Positions 62,003-64,000 of a stretch of 64,000 nt of DNA are shown piece after piece. Every line of letters begins with the position of its first letter. Position 1 is the first letter of the stretch. The stretch is from positions 39,378,767-39,442,766 of the forward strand of contig NC_086251.1 in assembly GCF_021018805.1 (NCBI RefSeq), read 5' to 3'. Source of the stretch: Prinia subflava. Lineage: Eukaryota > Chordata > Aves > Passeriformes > Cisticolidae. Made by a program: the position numbers and the translations under genes. Under the pieces are notes generated by a model. It saw only the letters and a program-made list of their open reading frames with translations. It ran no database searches and was not told where the DNA came from.

Positions 62003-64000
62003 TAAGTACTTTTAAACAGAAAGGTTCATAAAGCAAAATATAAAAAATAAGTCACAGAAATTCTGTCACACAAAGGAAGATGGCATATGAATATTTCTCT
62101 TTGTTTTTATTCTTGCACTACGTTCTGTGCTTTCCATGTTTTGACCTACCTCTGAGAAGTACATTGAGCTGCATTCTTCTCTTCCATGATTCCATACAAA
62201 TTATTACTTCTGTCTTCTCACATTTTACGCCATACCTTCAACATCATGCAGGTTTCTTCTATTCCCCATTCTCAATTTTTTTTCTTTTGTCTTCCTTCAT
62301 TGTTTTCCTAATTTATCCTTCCTTTTCTTAGTGTAAGTGTTTGTTTCTTCCTCATCTGTCTCAGCCACTTTACTAAGACACCAAGAGCCTGACCATCCCT
62401 TAACATCCCTTTGTCCTGTGCTAAGAACTATACCTAGATACTGCTATTTTCCTGTATGTTGGCTTTAGTTGTTCTGTGAAGCAGAAAGATTATTTCAGGT
62501 CTCCACTAATCAAATGGAAAATGGATGACATGAGCAAAATGCGAAAAGCTCATTGGTAGCCTCTGGAGAAATATTGCATTCAAAGTTGACAAATTGCAGG
62601 GGATTTAAGGAGTGCATGATAGGGCAAGCAAATGGCCTTGCTTTCAGCAAAGTTATTCATCAGAACATTTTCCTTCCTTTCAGGAAGGCAGGTTATTTAG
62701 ACAATAGTTACAAGTATTGTGTATTTGCGCAATTGTACAGTGTTACTTGCTATACGTGCAAAATGCTACTCTGAGGTAGCCAGTTAATCAAGAGTTAACT
62801 CAGTTCTGGCATTTCTGAAGCAAGCATCTTCATTTACTCCCCTTTCCCCTGAAACAGTATGTTAACATTTTTCATTACAGGATCATGTGTGCTTTATTTC
62901 ACAGCATTCCTGCTCCACACAGTATCCAGAGAACAGCCAATCAATATATTTTTTTTATCATCTTTGTTCATTATGTGTGCCAATCCCTTGTTTACTGGAT
63001 ACTGTTCAAACCTTTCCCTGAAAACAGAATTTTGAGCAACCATCATGGGGATTTTCTCTAGTATTCAATGTTATAGAAACCAAAGGTTTAATAAACAGTG
63101 ATTTAATGTATTCTTGCAGAAGGGTTTTCTTCATGCTGTGTGAGGAAAGCAAGGCATGAAAAATCCAGGGTCAAAAGCACCCACAAATTTTGCATGCCTA
63201 TTTAAGATGTACAAGATTTACATTTTAGAATGTTTATCATTTGTAAATTCCTAACACTTAAGGCCAAGAACAAAAGATATTTTTATGTCATTTAGTTGGC
63301 CTTCTGAATATCATAGGTCATTGATTTCACCAGTTGTCACTGTATTGAGCCTAGAAATTTATGGGGTTTTAAAACCTGCTTCAAGAAAGATATGGTCTAA
63401 AAAATTCAAGAGGTGGAGGGAACACCATTTCCCTTTGATCATTTGTTCCAGTGGTTCCAATTGCCCTTACTCAACCAGACTAGAAATTCCTTTACATACT
63501 GTATTTTCTGTCCATTTATCAAGGGACGATGAGAATCGGTAGCAACATAAAGCTATTCCATTCCTGATACTTGTTCACATGTCCTCAGGGATTTTTATAA
63601 TATGAACAAAATAAGTTCTTTCACTGCATGCCTTTTTCTCTAGTGCTTGCATTACTGGTGTGGCTCTTTTCTGCATCTTCTCTGGGTTTTTACCATCCTT
63701 TTGTTTTCAAATTTGGACACTGATGCAGTTTTATATCTTTGTTTCTCAGTGTCATACATAAAGTCAAGTCACCTTAATTGCTTCGTCGTGATACTACTTT
63801 ATTGTGTATACACCAAAAAAAAAGTTGCTTTTTCTGAGTTTTTCCATCATTATACTGTCATCTTGTATTGAAGTCTCATATCTTTGTCAGAGTCCGCGTT
63901 TTCAGAATATAGTGGCTCTTACTTTCAAGTGTAGCCTATTTGCACTGTTCTCAGACTGAGAGTTTTGCATTTGGTTTATTAAAATGCCCTTGATTTGAAT

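Larger units (their letters stand above)
40380..64000 (+). other. MIPOL1: MIPOL1 intron after exon F (partial, over 23.6 kb)
   Basis: A phase-0 intron starting with donor GTAAAT. No acceptor and exon continuing the protein was recognised before the window ends. Identified content is the GC-rich island at 42195-42545, the 19-bp tandem repeat at 45515-45571, the hairpin cluster at 47187-47280, paired palindromes at 49004-49041, a CR1 tail at 49811-49915, the hairpin at 53416-53444, a CA repeat with hairpin at 57493-57530 and a short tandem duplication at 61974-62002. Segments near 48540-49540 and 60050-60620 are less AT-rich than average and may be decayed insertions, but I could not name a family. 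The remainder shows nothing. Confidence 0.7.

Noticed and set aside
1..64000. CRISPR arrays, tRNA genes, rRNA genes and bacterial-style operons
   Set aside because: No regularly spaced repeats, no tRNA internal promoter boxes in the right arrangement and no dense coding. The window is a vertebrate intron landscape.

Overview
The window is vertebrate nuclear DNA, most likely from a bird. It is AT-rich and almost wholly intronic. It has GT-AG introns from 259 bp to over 20 kb and few interspersed repeats. The only recognisable ones are two CR1 LINE 3' tails, a pattern typical of avian genomes. Crocodilians and turtles also carry CR1, so the bird call is inference. There are no operons, tRNAs, rRNAs or CRISPR arrays, and no compact gene blocks.

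The backbone is the middle of one plus-strand gene, MIPOL1 (mirror-image polydactyly 1, a coiled-coil protein). Six internal coding exons lie at 2290-2425, 3390-3495, 14601-14730, 18763-18796, 19056-19226 and 40272-40379. All have GT donors and AG acceptors, and their phases join into one open frame of 228 codons. That is about half of the roughly 440-residue human protein as I remember it. The start-codon exon(s) lie before the window and the C-terminal exons after it, or they are unrecognised inside it. The encoded stretch is almost continuous charged helix with repeated ERDEA/QRDAA motifs.

By region: 1-2289 is the end of an upstream intron with a minus-strand CR1 tail. Positions 2290-3495 hold two exons. 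Positions 3496-14600 are an 11.1 kb intron in which I recognise nothing. Positions 14601-19226 hold three exons, including one of 34 nt. Positions 19227-40271 are a 21 kb intron carrying a minus-strand protein-like open frame (23116-23373), a GGTTT microsatellite and two AT-rich palindromes. Positions 40380-64000 belong to an intron that runs off the window. It holds a GC-rich island with an in-frame exon-like segment, a 19-bp triplicate repeat, a near-perfect 36-bp-arm hairpin, paired palindromes and a second CR1 tail.

I see no new multi-gene system. The items most worth a second look are the unidentified minus-strand frame at 23116-23373, the hairpin at 47187-47266, the NAGNAG acceptor at 2287-2292 and the exon-like segment at 42480-42545.
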